Source: Rhodospirillales bacterium (lineage in GTDB: Bacteria > Pseudomonadota > Alphaproteobacteria > Reyranellales > Reyranellaceae). From it: a DNA stretch of 64,000 bases. Under the pieces are notes generated by a model. The model worked only from the letters and a program-made list of their open reading frames with translations, had not been told where the DNA came from and did no database searches. Within the stretch, counting starts at the first letter, position 1. The number at the start of each line of letters is the position of its first letter. Made by a program: the position numbers and the translations under genes. Shown here one piece after another: positions 16,604 through 24,871 of the stretch. The stretch spans positions 33,525 through 97,524 of the forward strand of contig WHTW01000003.1 of assembly GCA_009377525.1 (NCBI GenBank), in the 5' to 3' direction.

Positions 16604-19102
16604 ATGGCCTCTCACGCGAAGCAAAGACTCGTCGTCGTCGGCAACGGCATGGCGCCCGGCCGCGCCCTGGAGTGGCTGTTCGAGACCGCGCCCGACGCTT
16701 ACGAGGTGACGATCTTCAACGCCGAGCCGCGGGTGAACTACGACCGCATCATGCTGTCGCCCGTGCTCTCGGGTGACAGGTCGTTCGAAGAGATCGTGAT
16801 CCATGGCGACGGCTGGTACGTCAAACACGGCGTCACTCTGTACAAGGGCGCCAGGGTTACGCGCATCGACCGTGCGGCGCGCACCGTCACCGCCGCGTTC
16901 GTGCCCTCGCGCAGCGGCCGGCCCTCGCTGCAGCCGCCGGTCACCGTCGCCTACGACAAGCTGATCGTCGCCACCGGCTCCAATCCCATCATCATCCCGG
17001 TGCCCGGCCATGACCTGCCGGGCGTGCTGACCTACCGCGATCTCGACGACGTCGAGGCCATGCTGCTGGCCGCCAAGTCGCGCGGCAGCGCGGTCGTCAT
17101 CGGCGGCGGCCTTTTGGGCCTCGAGGCCGCCGCCGGCCTGCAGGCGCAGCGCATGGACGTCACGGTCGTTCACCTCATGCCGACCCTGATGGAGCGCCAG
17201 CTCGATCCCGCCGCCGGCCATCTCCTGCAGCGGGCCATCGAGGCGCGCGGCATCAAGGTGCTGACGCGCGCCAACACCAAGGCGATCGTCGGCAACGGCC
17301 GCGTCGAGGGCGTCGAGCTCGACAACGGCACGCGCCTGCCGGCCGACCTGGTCGTGATGGCCGTCGGCATCCGACCCAACATGCAGCTCGCCAAAGATGC
17401 GGGCATTACCGTCAACCGCGGCATCGTGGTCGACGCCAAGATGCACACCAGCGATCCCGACATCTTTGCCCTCGGCGAGTGCGCCGAAGCGGACGGCCAG
17501 GTGTTCGGCCTGGTGGCGCCGCTCTACGAGATGGCGAACATCGTTGCCGGGCAGCTCGTCGGCAATGCTTCGGCGAGCTTCAAGTCGAGCGCCACGGCGA
17601 CCAAGCTCAAGGTCACCGGTATCAACCTCTACTCCGCCGGCGACTTCGCCGAGGCCAAGGATCGCGAGGAGATCGTCCTGCGCGACGCCACGCGCGGTGT
17701 CTATCGCCGGCTGGTGCTGAAGGACAACCGCATCATCGGCGCGGTGATGTATGGCAACACGTCGGACGGGCCGTGGTTCTTCGACCTCCTGAAGCGCGGG
17801 ACCGACGTCGCCGACATGCGCGAGACGCTGATCTTCGGCCAGAACTACGCCGGCGGCATTCCGCTCGATCCCGCGGCCGCCGTCGCCGCGCTGCCCGACG
17901 ATGCCGAGATCTGCGGCTGCAATGGTGTCTGCAAGGGCAAGATCACGGGTGCGATCGCGGGCCTGGGGCTCAAAAGCCTGGACGAGGTAAGGGCGCACAC
18001 CAAGGCCTCGGCCTCGTGCGGCTCCTGCACCGGGCTGGTCGAGCAGCTCCTCAAGGCCCAGCTCGGCGACGCCTACAATCCGGCGGCCGTGCAGCCGATG
18101 TGCGGCTGCACCGACTTGGGCCACGACGACGTGCGCCGGCTGATCGTCGCCAAGGAGCTGAAGTCGATCCCGCAGCTCATGCAGGAGCTGGAGTGGAAGA
18201 CCTCGTGCGGCTGCGGCAAGTGCCGGCCGGCGCTGAACTACTACATGCTGTGCAACTGGCCCGGCGAATATGTCGACGACAGCCAATCGCGCTTCATCAA
18301 CGAGCGGGTCCACGCCAACATCCAGAAGGACGGCACCTACTCGGTCGTGCCGCGCATGTGGGGCGGCCAGACCAGCGCCAAGGAACTGCGCGCCATCGCC
18401 GACATCGTCGACAAGTACAAGATCCCGACAGTCAAGGTGACCGGCGGCCAGCGCATCGACATGCTGGGCGTCGCCAAGGAGGACCTGCCCGGCGTGTGGG
18501 CCGACCTGAGTGCTGCCGGCATGGTCTCGGGCCACGCCTACGCCAAGGGGTTGCGCACGGTGAAGACCTGCGTCGGCACCGACTGGTGCCGCTTCGGCAC
18601 GCAGGATTCGACGGGGCTGGGCGTCAAGCTCGAGAAGTTCATGTGGGGTTCGTGGACGCCGGCCAAGGTCAAGCTCGCCGTCTCGGGCTGCCCGCGCAAC
18701 TGCGCCGAGGCGACCTGCAAGGACATCGGCGTCATCTGCATCGACTCCGGCTACGACATCCACTTCGCCGGCGCCGCGGGCCTCGAGATCAAGGGCACCG
18801 AGCTTTTGGGCCACGTCGCCACCGAGGAGGAGGCGATCGAGGCGATCGGCGCACTGACCCAGCTCTATCGCGAGCAGGGCCGCTATCTCGAGCGTATCTA
18901 CAAGTGGGCCAAGCGCGTCGGCCTGGAAACCATCCGCCAGCAGATCATGGAGGACGGCGAGCGCCGCCGCACTCTCTACGACCGCTTCGTCTTCTCCCAG
19001 CAGTTTGCCCAGATCGATCCCTGGGCCGAGCGCGCCCAGGGCAAGGACGCGCACGAGTTCGCGCCGGTCGCCGACCTCACCCTGCGCGAGGCCGCGGAAT
19101 GA
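16604..19102 (+). CDS. nirB: Assimilatory nitrite reductase [NAD(P)H] large subunit
   Basis: An 832-residue cytoplasmic NirB, which reduces nitrite to ammonium with six electrons from NAD(P)H. Order of domains: FAD/NAD(P)H oxidoreductase (VVVGNGMAPGR near the start; ATGSNPIIIPVPG; VIGGGLLGLEAA), BFD-like [2Fe-2S] region (CGCNGVCKGKI with CGSCTGLV, and a second set CGCTDLG with CGCGKCRPAL), then the sulfite/nitrite reductase core. The core carries the 4Fe-4S/sirohaem cysteines in CVGTDWC and GCPRNC. The ATG at 16604 is preferred; a GTG at 16595 would add three residues. It overlaps nirD by an ATGA. Confidence 0.97.
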   Translation: MASHAKQRLVVVGNGMAPGRALEWLFETAPDAYEVTIFNAEPRVNYDRIMLSPVLSGDRSFEEIVIHGDGWYVKHGVTLYKGARVTRIDRAARTVTAAFVPSRSGRPSLQPPVTVAYDKLIVATGSNPIIIPVPGHDLPGVLTYRDLDDVEAMLLAAKSRGSAVVIGGGLLGLEAAAGLQAQRMDVTVVHLMPTLMERQLDPAAGHLLQRAIEARGIKVLTRANTKAIVGNGRVEGVELDNGTRLPADLVVMAVGIRPNMQLAKDAGITVNRGIVVDAKMHTSDPDIFALGECAEADGQVFGLVAPLYEMANIVAGQLVGNASASFKSSATATKLKVTGINLYSAGDFAEAKDREEIVLRDATRGVYRRLVLKDNRIIGAVMYGNTSDGPWFFDLLKRGTDVADMRETLIFGQNYAGGIPLDPAAAVAALPDDAEICGCNGVCKGKITGAIAGLGLKSLDEVRAHTKASASCGSCTGLVEQLLKAQLGDAYNPAAVQPMCGCTDLGHDDVRRLIVAKELKSIPQLMQELEWKTSCGCGKCRPALNYYMLCNWPGEYVDDSQSRFINERVHANIQKDGTYSVVPRMWGGQTSAKELRAIADIVDKYKIPTVKVTGGQRIDMLGVAKEDLPGVWADLSAAGMVSGHAYAKGLRTVKTCVGTDWCRFGTQDSTGLGVKLEKFMWGSWTPAKVKLAVSGCPRNCAEATCKDIGVICIDSGYDIHFAGAAGLEIKGTELLGHVATEEEAIEAIGALTQLYREQGRYLERIYKWAKRVGLETIRQQIMEDGERRRTLYDRFVFSQQFAQIDPWAERAQGKDAHEFAPVADLTLREAAE

Positions 19103-19437
19103 GCGCCCTCGACAGCCCCTGGATCGAGGTCTGCCCGATCGACAGCATTCCCTTGCGCGGCTGCCGCGTCGTGCGCACGCGGCACATGCAGATCGCCCTC
19201 TTTCGGACGGCGAGTGACGAGGTGTTCGCGCTCGAGAACCGCTGTCCGCACAAGAACGGCCCCTTGAGCGAAGGCATCGTGCACGACCGCAAGGTCACCT
19301 GCCCGCTGCACAACTGGGTCATCAGTCTCGAGAGCGGCGAGGCGGCCGGTGCGGACAAGGGTTGCACCCGAAGCTTCCCGGTCAGGCTCGACAAGGGCCG
19401 GGTCTATCTCGAAGCGAGCGTGGCAACGGCGCCATGA
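19099..19437 (+). CDS. nirD: Nitrite reductase small subunit
   Basis: A 112-residue Rieske-like partner of NirB. Cluster-binding-type motifs CPHKNGPLSEG and CPLHNWVI are present; in many NirD proteins the Rieske-fold cluster is lost, but here a CxH and a CxxH are both visible, so a [2Fe-2S] centre is possible. Starts with an ATGA overlap on nirB, which fixes the start. It supports NirB in assimilatory nitrite reduction. Confidence 0.95.
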   Translation: MSALDSPWIEVCPIDSIPLRGCRVVRTRHMQIALFRTASDEVFALENRCPHKNGPLSEGIVHDRKVTCPLHNWVISLESGEAAGADKGCTRSFPVRLDKGRVYLEASVATAP

Positions 19438-19477
19438 ACACCGATCAACGCCGAACACCAACAAGGGGAATTGAGTA

Positions 19478-20305
19478 ATGGCCTATCTGGTACCTTCCGA
19501 GTTCGTCACCAAGATGGTGGACGCGGGCGAGTCCAAGATCTTCATGTCGACCCGCGACACGGTGATCCGCGCCTACATGGCGGGCGCCATCCTGGCGCTG
19601 GCGGCGGCCTTCGCCGTCACGGTGACGGTGCAGACCGGCGTGCCGATCGTCGGCGCCATCCTGTTCCCGGTCGGCTTCTGCATGCTCTACCTGTTCGGCT
19701 TCGACCTGCTGACCGGCGTGTTCGTGCTGGCGCCGCTGGCCCTGATCGACCGGCGCCCCGGCGTCACCCTCGAGGGCGTGCTGCGCAACTGGGGCCTGGT
19801 CTTCATCGGCAACTTCTTCGGCGCCTTCACGGTGGCCGTGATGATGGCGATCGTCGTCACCTTCGGCTTCTCCTCGCCGGCGGACAAGGTCGGTGTGACG
19901 CTGGCCAATATCGGCGTGGCCCGCACGCTGGGCTATGAGGAGCACGGCGCGGCCGGCATGCTCACCCTGTTCATCCGCGGCGTGCTGTGCAACTGGATGG
20001 TCTCGGCCGGCGTGGTCGGCGCCATGATCTCGACCTCGGTCAGCGGCAAGGTGATCGCCATGTGGATGCCGATCATGCTGTTCTTCGGCATGACCTTCGA
20101 GCATTCCATCGTCAACATGTTCCTGTTCCCGACGGCCTTGCTGATCGGCGGCAAGTTCTCGGTCATGGACTACCTGATCTGGAACGAGATCCCGACCGTG
20201 CTGGGCAACCTGGTGGGTGGGCTCGCCTTCACCGGCCTCACCCTCTACGCCACGCACGCCCGCACGGCGCCCAAGCGCCAGCGTCTGATGGCGGATGCCG
20301 ACTGA
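19478..20305 (+). CDS. Formate/nitrite transporter (FNT) family channel
   Basis: A 275-residue FNT protein with six hydrophobic segments. Conserved FNT sequence is visible in the first half (GAILALAAAFAV, GFCMLYLFGFDLLTG) and second half (GVLCNWMVSAGV, MTFEHSIVNMFLFP). Such pentameric channels carry nitrite or formate across the inner membrane. With nirBD 40 bp upstream the substrate is most likely nitrite, as with NirC, although the sequence alone does not separate nitrite from formate. ATG at 19478 after AAGGGGAATTGAGTA. Confidence 0.93.
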   Translation: MAYLVPSEFVTKMVDAGESKIFMSTRDTVIRAYMAGAILALAAAFAVTVTVQTGVPIVGAILFPVGFCMLYLFGFDLLTGVFVLAPLALIDRRPGVTLEGVLRNWGLVFIGNFFGAFTVAVMMAIVVTFGFSSPADKVGVTLANIGVARTLGYEEHGAAGMLTLFIRGVLCNWMVSAGVVGAMISTSVSGKVIAMWMPIMLFFGMTFEHSIVNMFLFPTALLIGGKFSVMDYLIWNEIPTVLGNLVGGLAFTGLTLYATHARTAPKRQRLMADAD

Positions 20306-20311
20306 CGCAGG

Positions 20312-22039
20312 ATGGCGCGTGAGCTGAAGGTCTCGATCGGCCAGCACTCCGACAAGGGCCGCAAGGAGTCCAACCAGGATTTCCACGGCGCCATGATGCC
20401 CGCACAGCCGACGCTCGGCTCGAAGGGGATCGCGGTGGCGCTGGCCGACGGGATCAGCAGCAGCAGCGTCAGCCGGATGGCGAGCGAATCGGCGGTAAAA
20501 AGCTTCCTGACGGACTACTACTGCACGTCGGATGCCTGGTCGGTCAAAACCGCGGCGCAGCGCGTCATCGACGCCACGAACTCGTGGCTGCATTCGCAGA
20601 CGCGCCGGGCGCACGTTGAAGACGCCGACCGCGGCTATGTCTGCACGCTGAACGTCATGGTGGTGAAGGGTCGGACGGCGCACATCTTCCACATCGGCGA
20701 TTCGCGCGTCTATCGCGTCGCCGGCACTGCGCTGGAGCAGCTCACCGATGACCATCGCGTGGTGCTGTCGTCGCAGCAGATCTATCTCGGCCGGGCGCTC
20801 GGCATGAGCCCGCAGGTCGAGATCGACTACCGGCCGATCCTGCTCGAGGAAGGCGACGTCTTCCTGCAGGCGACGGACGGGGTCTGCGAGCATCTCGACG
20901 CCGGCGTGGTGGCCGACGCCATCGCGGCCAATGAGAACGATCTCGACGGCGCGGCCAAGGCCATCGTCGCCGAAGCCTATCGGCGCGGCAGCCCGGACAA
21001 CCTCACCGTCCAGCTGGTGCGGATCGATACCCTGCCGGAAGGCGATGCGGGTGAAAGCCTGGGGATCGGGGCCGACCTGCCGCTGCCGCCGCTGCTCGAG
21101 CCGCGCCAGGAATTCGACGGCTACCGGATCGTCCGCAAGATCCACGGCAGCAGCCGCAGCCACGCCTATCTCGCGGTCGACGGCGAGAGCAACGAGACCG
21201 TGGTCCTGAAGATTCCGTCGATCGACCTCAGGGCCGATCCGGCCAACCTGAAACCCTTCATGATGGAGGAGTGGATCGCGCGGCGCCTCAACAGCGCCCA
21301 TGTGCTCCGGCCCCAGCAGCATACGCGCAAGCGCAACTTCCTCTATGTCATCACCGAGTTCGTCGAGGGCCAGACGCTGCGCCAATGGATGATCGACAAT
21401 CCCAAACCGGACCTCGAGACGGTACGGGGCATCGTCGAGCAGATCGCGCGCGGGCTCCGGGCCTTCCACCGCATGGAGATGCTGCACCAGGACCTGCGGC
21501 CCGAGAACGTCATGATCGACAAAACCGGGACGGTGAAGATCATCGATTTCGGCGCCGTGCGGGTCGCCGGTGTCGCCGAGACCGAACGGCCGGCCGACCG
21601 CGACCGCATCAAGGGCACCGCCCAGTACACCGCGCCGGAGTATTTCTTGGGCGAAGGCGGCACGCCGTCGTCCGACCTGTTCTCGCTGGGCGTGATCGCC
21701 TACGAGATGCTGACGGGCCGGCTGCCCTACGGCGCGCACATGGCAACGGCGCGCACCCGCGCCCAGCAGCGCAGCGCGCCCTACGCCTCGGCGCTGGACA
21801 GCGAGCGCGAGATCCCCGCCTGGATCGACGGCACACTGCGCAAGGCGGTGCATCCCGATCCCAACAAGCGCTACGGCGAGCTATCCGAGTTCATCTACGA
21901 CCTGCGGCATCCCAACGAAAGCTTTATGCGCTCGGCGTCGGTGCCCCTGATCGAGCGCAACCCGCTGCTGTTCTGGAAGGGGCTGTCGTTGGTGCTGGGA
22001 TGCGCGGTGCTGGTGTTGCTAGCGCTGCAGTTCCGCTGA
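20312..22039 (+). CDS. PP2C-type phosphatase / Ser-Thr protein kinase fusion, membrane-anchored
   Basis: A 575-residue three-part protein. Residues about 1-245 are a PP2C phosphatase: SDKGRKESNQDF, VALADGISS, HIGDSRVYR, LQATDGVCEHL and SPDNLTVQLV. Residues about 265-540 are a Hanks-type kinase: VVLKIPS with the lysine, catalytic HQDLRPENV (H392, D394), metal-binding DFG (D412), and GTAQYTAPEYF. The glycine loop is degenerate (IHGSSRSHAYLA). Arginine residues replace the usual HRDLKxxN lysine. A final hydrophobic helix at about 550-572 anchors it in the membrane. It starts 6 bp after the FNT gene and so belongs to the nir operon. A similar fusion gene sits in the nitrite/nitrate assimilation cluster of Pseudomonas, to my memory, implying a conserved but uncharacterised role in controlling nitrite uptake or reduction. 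Confidence 0.93.
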   Translation: MARELKVSIGQHSDKGRKESNQDFHGAMMPAQPTLGSKGIAVALADGISSSSVSRMASESAVKSFLTDYYCTSDAWSVKTAAQRVIDATNSWLHSQTRRAHVEDADRGYVCTLNVMVVKGRTAHIFHIGDSRVYRVAGTALEQLTDDHRVVLSSQQIYLGRALGMSPQVEIDYRPILLEEGDVFLQATDGVCEHLDAGVVADAIAANENDLDGAAKAIVAEAYRRGSPDNLTVQLVRIDTLPEGDAGESLGIGADLPLPPLLEPRQEFDGYRIVRKIHGSSRSHAYLAVDGESNETVVLKIPSIDLRADPANLKPFMMEEWIARRLNSAHVLRPQQHTRKRNFLYVITEFVEGQTLRQWMIDNPKPDLETVRGIVEQIARGLRAFHRMEMLHQDLRPENVMIDKTGTVKIIDFGAVRVAGVAETERPADRDRIKGTAQYTAPEYFLGEGGTPSSDLFSLGVIAYEMLTGRLPYGAHMATARTRAQQRSAPYASALDSEREIPAWIDGTLRKAVHPDPNKRYGELSEFIYDLRHPNESFMRSASVPLIERNPLLFWKGLSLVLGCAVLVLLALQFR

Positions 22040-22044
22040 TCTTC

Positions 22045-22164
22045 GGAGCGCGGGCCTCTGGCCCGCATCTTCTGGACCGCCGGCCTCCGGCCGGCATCAT
22101 GATCATGAGCCGGCCGGAGGCCGGCGGTCCGGAAGAGCATGAGCGGGCCGGAGGCCCGCGCTCC
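22045..22164. repeat. Family A branched palindrome, copy 5
   Basis: Outer arms GGAGCGCGGGCC (22045-22056) and complement (22153-22164) enclose small GGGCC hairpins and a nested stem in which TCTGGACCGCCGGCC pairs with GGCCGGCGGTCCGGA around a central ATCATGATCATGAT dyad. It fills the convergent junction between the kinase/phosphatase gene and ychF. Confidence 0.9.
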
Positions 22165-22166
22165 CG

Positions 22167-23264
22167 TTAAACGTTGAACCTGAAATGGAAGACGTCGCCG
22201 TCCTTGACGGCGTATTCCTTTCCTTCCAGTCGCAACTTTCCGGCGTCGCGGGCGCCGGCTTCGCCGTTCAGGGAGACGTAGTCGTCGTAGGCGATGGTCT
22301 CCGCGCGGATGAAGCCTTTCTCGAAGTCGGTATGGATCACGCCCGCGGCTTCCGGCGCCTTGGCCTCGCGGCGCACCGTCCAGGCGCGCGCCTCCTTCGG
22401 CCCGACGGTGAAGAAGGTCACCAGGTCGAGGAGCTGGTAGCCGGCGTGGACGACGCGGGCGAGACCGGTCTCCTTCAAGCCGAGCGACGCCAGGTAGTCA
22501 CCCTGGTCCTCCGGTGCGAGCTGCGCCACCTCGGCCTCGATGGCGGCCGAGATCACGACCGACGGCATGCCGCGCTTCTCGGCGTACTCCTCCGCCACCT
22601 CGCTGTACTTGTTGCCGGTCGCCGCCGAGGCCTCGTCGACATTCAGCACGTACATCATCGGCTTGGCGGTGATGAGCTGCAGGCGCTGGAAGACCGGCCG
22701 CTCCTCGTTGGTGAGCTCGGCCTCGCGCGCCGGCTTGCCGTCGCGTAGGGCCGCCAATGCCTTCGCCACCACAGGCGCCTCGAGCGCCGCTTCCTTGTCG
22801 CCGCCCTTGGCCCGCTTCTCGAGGTTGGGCAGGCGCTTCTCGAGCGAATCGAGGTCGGCCAGCATCAATTCGGTCTTGACGATCTCGGCGTCGCGCACCG
22901 GGTCGACGTTGCCCGAAACATGTGTCACGTCGCTGTCCCCGAAGCAGCGCAGCACGTGGGCGATGGCGTCGACCTCGCGGATGTTGGCCAGGAACTGGTT
23001 GCCCAGGCCCTCGCCCTGGGAGGCGCCCTTCACCAGGCCGGCGATGTCGATGAACTCGAGCTGGGTGTTGATGATCTTGGCCGAGCCCGCGATGCCTGCG
23101 AGCTTGTCGAGCCGCGGGTCGGGCACGGCGACGCGGCCGACATTGGGCTCGATGGTACAGAACGGATAGTTGGCCGCCTGCGCCGCCTGGGTGGCGGTGA
23201 GCGCATTGAACAGGGTCGACTTGCCGACATTGGGCAGGCCGACGATTCCACAGTTGAAACCCAT
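22167..23264 (-). CDS. ychF: Redox-regulated ribosome-binding ATPase YchF
   Basis: A 365-residue YchF/Ola1 P-loop ATPase of the Obg family, normal length. The G1 motif GLPNVGKS is at residues 8-15, the effector region reads FCTIEPNVGRVAVPD, and G3 is DIAGLVKGAS; the TGS domain at the C-terminus ends KDGDVFHFRFNV. Members bind the ribosome and prefer ATP over GTP. It follows pth by 3 bp in the prs-rplY-pth-ychF group that is common in alphaproteobacteria. Confidence 0.97.
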   Translation of the reverse strand: MGFNCGIVGLPNVGKSTLFNALTATQAAQAANYPFCTIEPNVGRVAVPDPRLDKLAGIAGSAKIINTQLEFIDIAGLVKGASQGEGLGNQFLANIREVDAIAHVLRCFGDSDVTHVSGNVDPVRDAEIVKTELMLADLDSLEKRLPNLEKRAKGGDKEAALEAPVVAKALAALRDGKPAREAELTNEERPVFQRLQLITAKPMMYVLNVDEASAATGNKYSEVAEEYAEKRGMPSVVISAAIEAEVAQLAPEDQGDYLASLGLKETGLARVVHAGYQLLDLVTFFTVGPKEARAWTVRREAKAPEAAGVIHTDFEKGFIRAETIAYDDYVSLNGEAGARDAGKLRLEGKEYAVKDGDVFHFRFNV

Positions 23265-23267
23265 CTC

Positions 23268-23888
23268 TTACGCTTTCGACTCTTCGGCTGGTGGTTTTGG
23301 CGGCGGCGCGAGATGCGCCACGCGGCTCATATAACGTTCGTCGGCCTTGGCGCCGCCTTCGGCCAGCAATGCCGCTTCTTCGGCCAGCGCGCCCAAGACC
23401 TTGGGCAGCCAGCCGTCCCCGGGATCGCGCTCATCGGGCTCGAAGTCGCGCAGCACCCAGTGCAGCACCAGGTCCTTGTGGCCGGGATGGCCGATGCCGA
23501 TGCGCACGCGGCGATAGTCCTTGCCGACATGGGCGTCGAGGTCGCGCAAGCCATTATGGCCGCCGGCGCCGCCGCCCTTCTTCACGCGCACCCGGCCGGG
23601 CGCGAGATCGAGCTCGTCGTGGAACACCACGACGCGATCGAGCGGGATCTTCAGGAAGCGCACGGCTTCACCCACGGCCTTGCTCGATTCGTTCATGAAG
23701 GTCATGGGCTTCAGGATCAGCGTGCGCTCGCCGCCGAGATGGCCTTCCGCCACCTCGCCGTTGAAGCGCGCACGCCAGGGCGAGAAGACACGGCGGCGGA
23801 CGATCTCGTCCACCGCCATGAATCCCACATTGTGCCGGTGCCCCGCATAGCGTGGCCCGGGATTGCCGAGCCCGACCAGCAGAAGCAT
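23268..23888 (-). CDS. pth: Peptidyl-tRNA hydrolase
   Basis: A 206-residue Pth, which recycles peptidyl-tRNA dropped from the ribosome. It shows LVGLGNPGPRYAGHRHNVGF with the catalytic histidine, LKPMTFMNESSKAV, VFHDELDLAPGRVRVKKGGGAGGHNGL and YRRVRIGIGHPG. The C-terminal 25 residues are proline- and lysine-rich and variable in the family. It lies between rplY and ychF in the same direction. Confidence 0.97.
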   Translation of the reverse strand: MLLLVGLGNPGPRYAGHRHNVGFMAVDEIVRRRVFSPWRARFNGEVAEGHLGGERTLILKPMTFMNESSKAVGEAVRFLKIPLDRVVVFHDELDLAPGRVRVKKGGGAGGHNGLRDLDAHVGKDYRRVRIGIGHPGHKDLVLHWVLRDFEPDERDPGDGWLPKVLGALAEEAALLAEGGAKADERYMSRVAHLAPPPKPPAEESKA

Positions 23889-23915
23889 CGAACGTACGGA
23901 CTAGATGCCCGCCTC

Positions 23916-24656
23916 TTACTTCTTGGCCGGAGCCGCCGCGCCTGCCGCTGGAGCCGCACCCGCCGCGGGTGCAGCACCCGGAGCCGGAGCCGGAGCCGCG
24001 CCTGGAGCCGCTGCCGCGCCCTCGGCTGCCGCCGGAGCCGCCGCCGCTGCCGCCGCATCGGCCGCCGCCTGGGCCGCCGCTTCACGGACCACGGTCGGTG
24101 CCGCGATCGAGGCCACGGTGGCGTTCTTGTCGCGTGTCACCACGCGCACGCCATCGGGGATCGCGAGCGCCGACAGATGGATCGAGTGGCCGATCTCGAG
24201 GCCGGTCAGGTCGACCTCGAAGTACTCGGGGATGGTGGCGGGCTTGGTGCGCACGGTGATCTCGTGGAGCACGACATTCAGCACGCCGCCGCGCTTGATG
24301 CCGGGCGACGCCGCTTCGTTCCTGAAGTGGACCGGCACCTGGACGCTGATGATCGAGTCGGGCCCGATGCGCAGAAAGTCGAGATGCAGAGGCTTGTCGG
24401 TCACCGGATCGACCTGCACGTCGCGCGGCAGGACATCATAGCCCTGGCCCTCGACGTCGATCTTGATCTGGTGATTGAAGAAGCCCTCCTTGTGCAGCTC
24501 GCGCGCGATCGATTTCGGCTCGACCGCGATCATCAGGGGGGGCTGCTTGTCGCCGTAGATCACGGCGGGAATCAGTCCATCGCGACGGCTGGAACGGGCG
24601 CCCCCTTTGCCGGCCCGGTCCCGCTTCTTCGCGACGACCTTTGTCGTCTCTGCCAT
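23916..24656 (-). CDS. rplY: 50S ribosomal protein L25 (CTC form) with long Ala/Pro tail
   Basis: A 246-residue L25/general stress protein Ctc that binds 5S rRNA. The first about 95 residues are the L25 domain (RDRAGKGGARSSRRDG, IPAVIYGD), followed by the Ctc beta domain (HFRNEAASPGIKRGGVLNVV, then LTGLEIGHSIHLS). The last about 60 residues are an extreme low-complexity tail made almost only of Ala, Pro and Gly, ending in two lysines. The ATG at 24656 has AGGAGAAGTTGAA upstream; a longer frame to 24806 is unsupported. The tail is longer than in many relatives. Confidence 0.95.
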   Translation of the reverse strand: MAETTKVVAKKRDRAGKGGARSSRRDGLIPAVIYGDKQPPLMIAVEPKSIARELHKEGFFNHQIKIDVEGQGYDVLPRDVQVDPVTDKPLHLDFLRIGPDSIISVQVPVHFRNEAASPGIKRGGVLNVVLHEITVRTKPATIPEYFEVDLTGLEIGHSIHLSALAIPDGVRVVTRDKNATVASIAAPTVVREAAAQAAADAAAAAAAPAAAEGAAAAPGAAPAPAPGAAPAAGAAPAAGAAAPAKK

Positions 24657-24747
24657 TTCAACTTCTCCTAGGGTTTGCTGTTTCTCTCTCTCACTCACGG
24701 CGTGGCCTCCAGGGGTGCCCATCGCCGGATCTCTAAAAACTTCTCCT

Positions 24748-24871
24748 AGAGCACATTCCGTCCGGCTGCAATCAGCTGGACGGAATGTGCCTTTTGCAAC
24801 CAACATCTCCCGCGCGCGCGTTCCCGATGGGATGGAACCGCGAGCGGTTCCATCCCATCGGGAACCGCTCT
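24748..24871. repeat. Family B double-hairpin palindrome, copy 1
   Basis: Short outer arms AGAGC/GCTCT enclose two large hairpins. H1 pairs GCACATTCCGTCCGGCTG (24751-24768) with its near-complement at 24773-24790. H2 has perfect 21-bp arms at 24821-24841 and 24844-24864 around GA. The TAG stop of prs (minus strand, 24872-24870) uses the end of the element. It lies between prs and rplY, which share direction. Confidence 0.9.

Noticed and set aside
16493..19054. Very long open frame opposite nirB (853 codons)
   Set aside because: It is the antisense of a clear NirB, has no family features and is explained by high GC.
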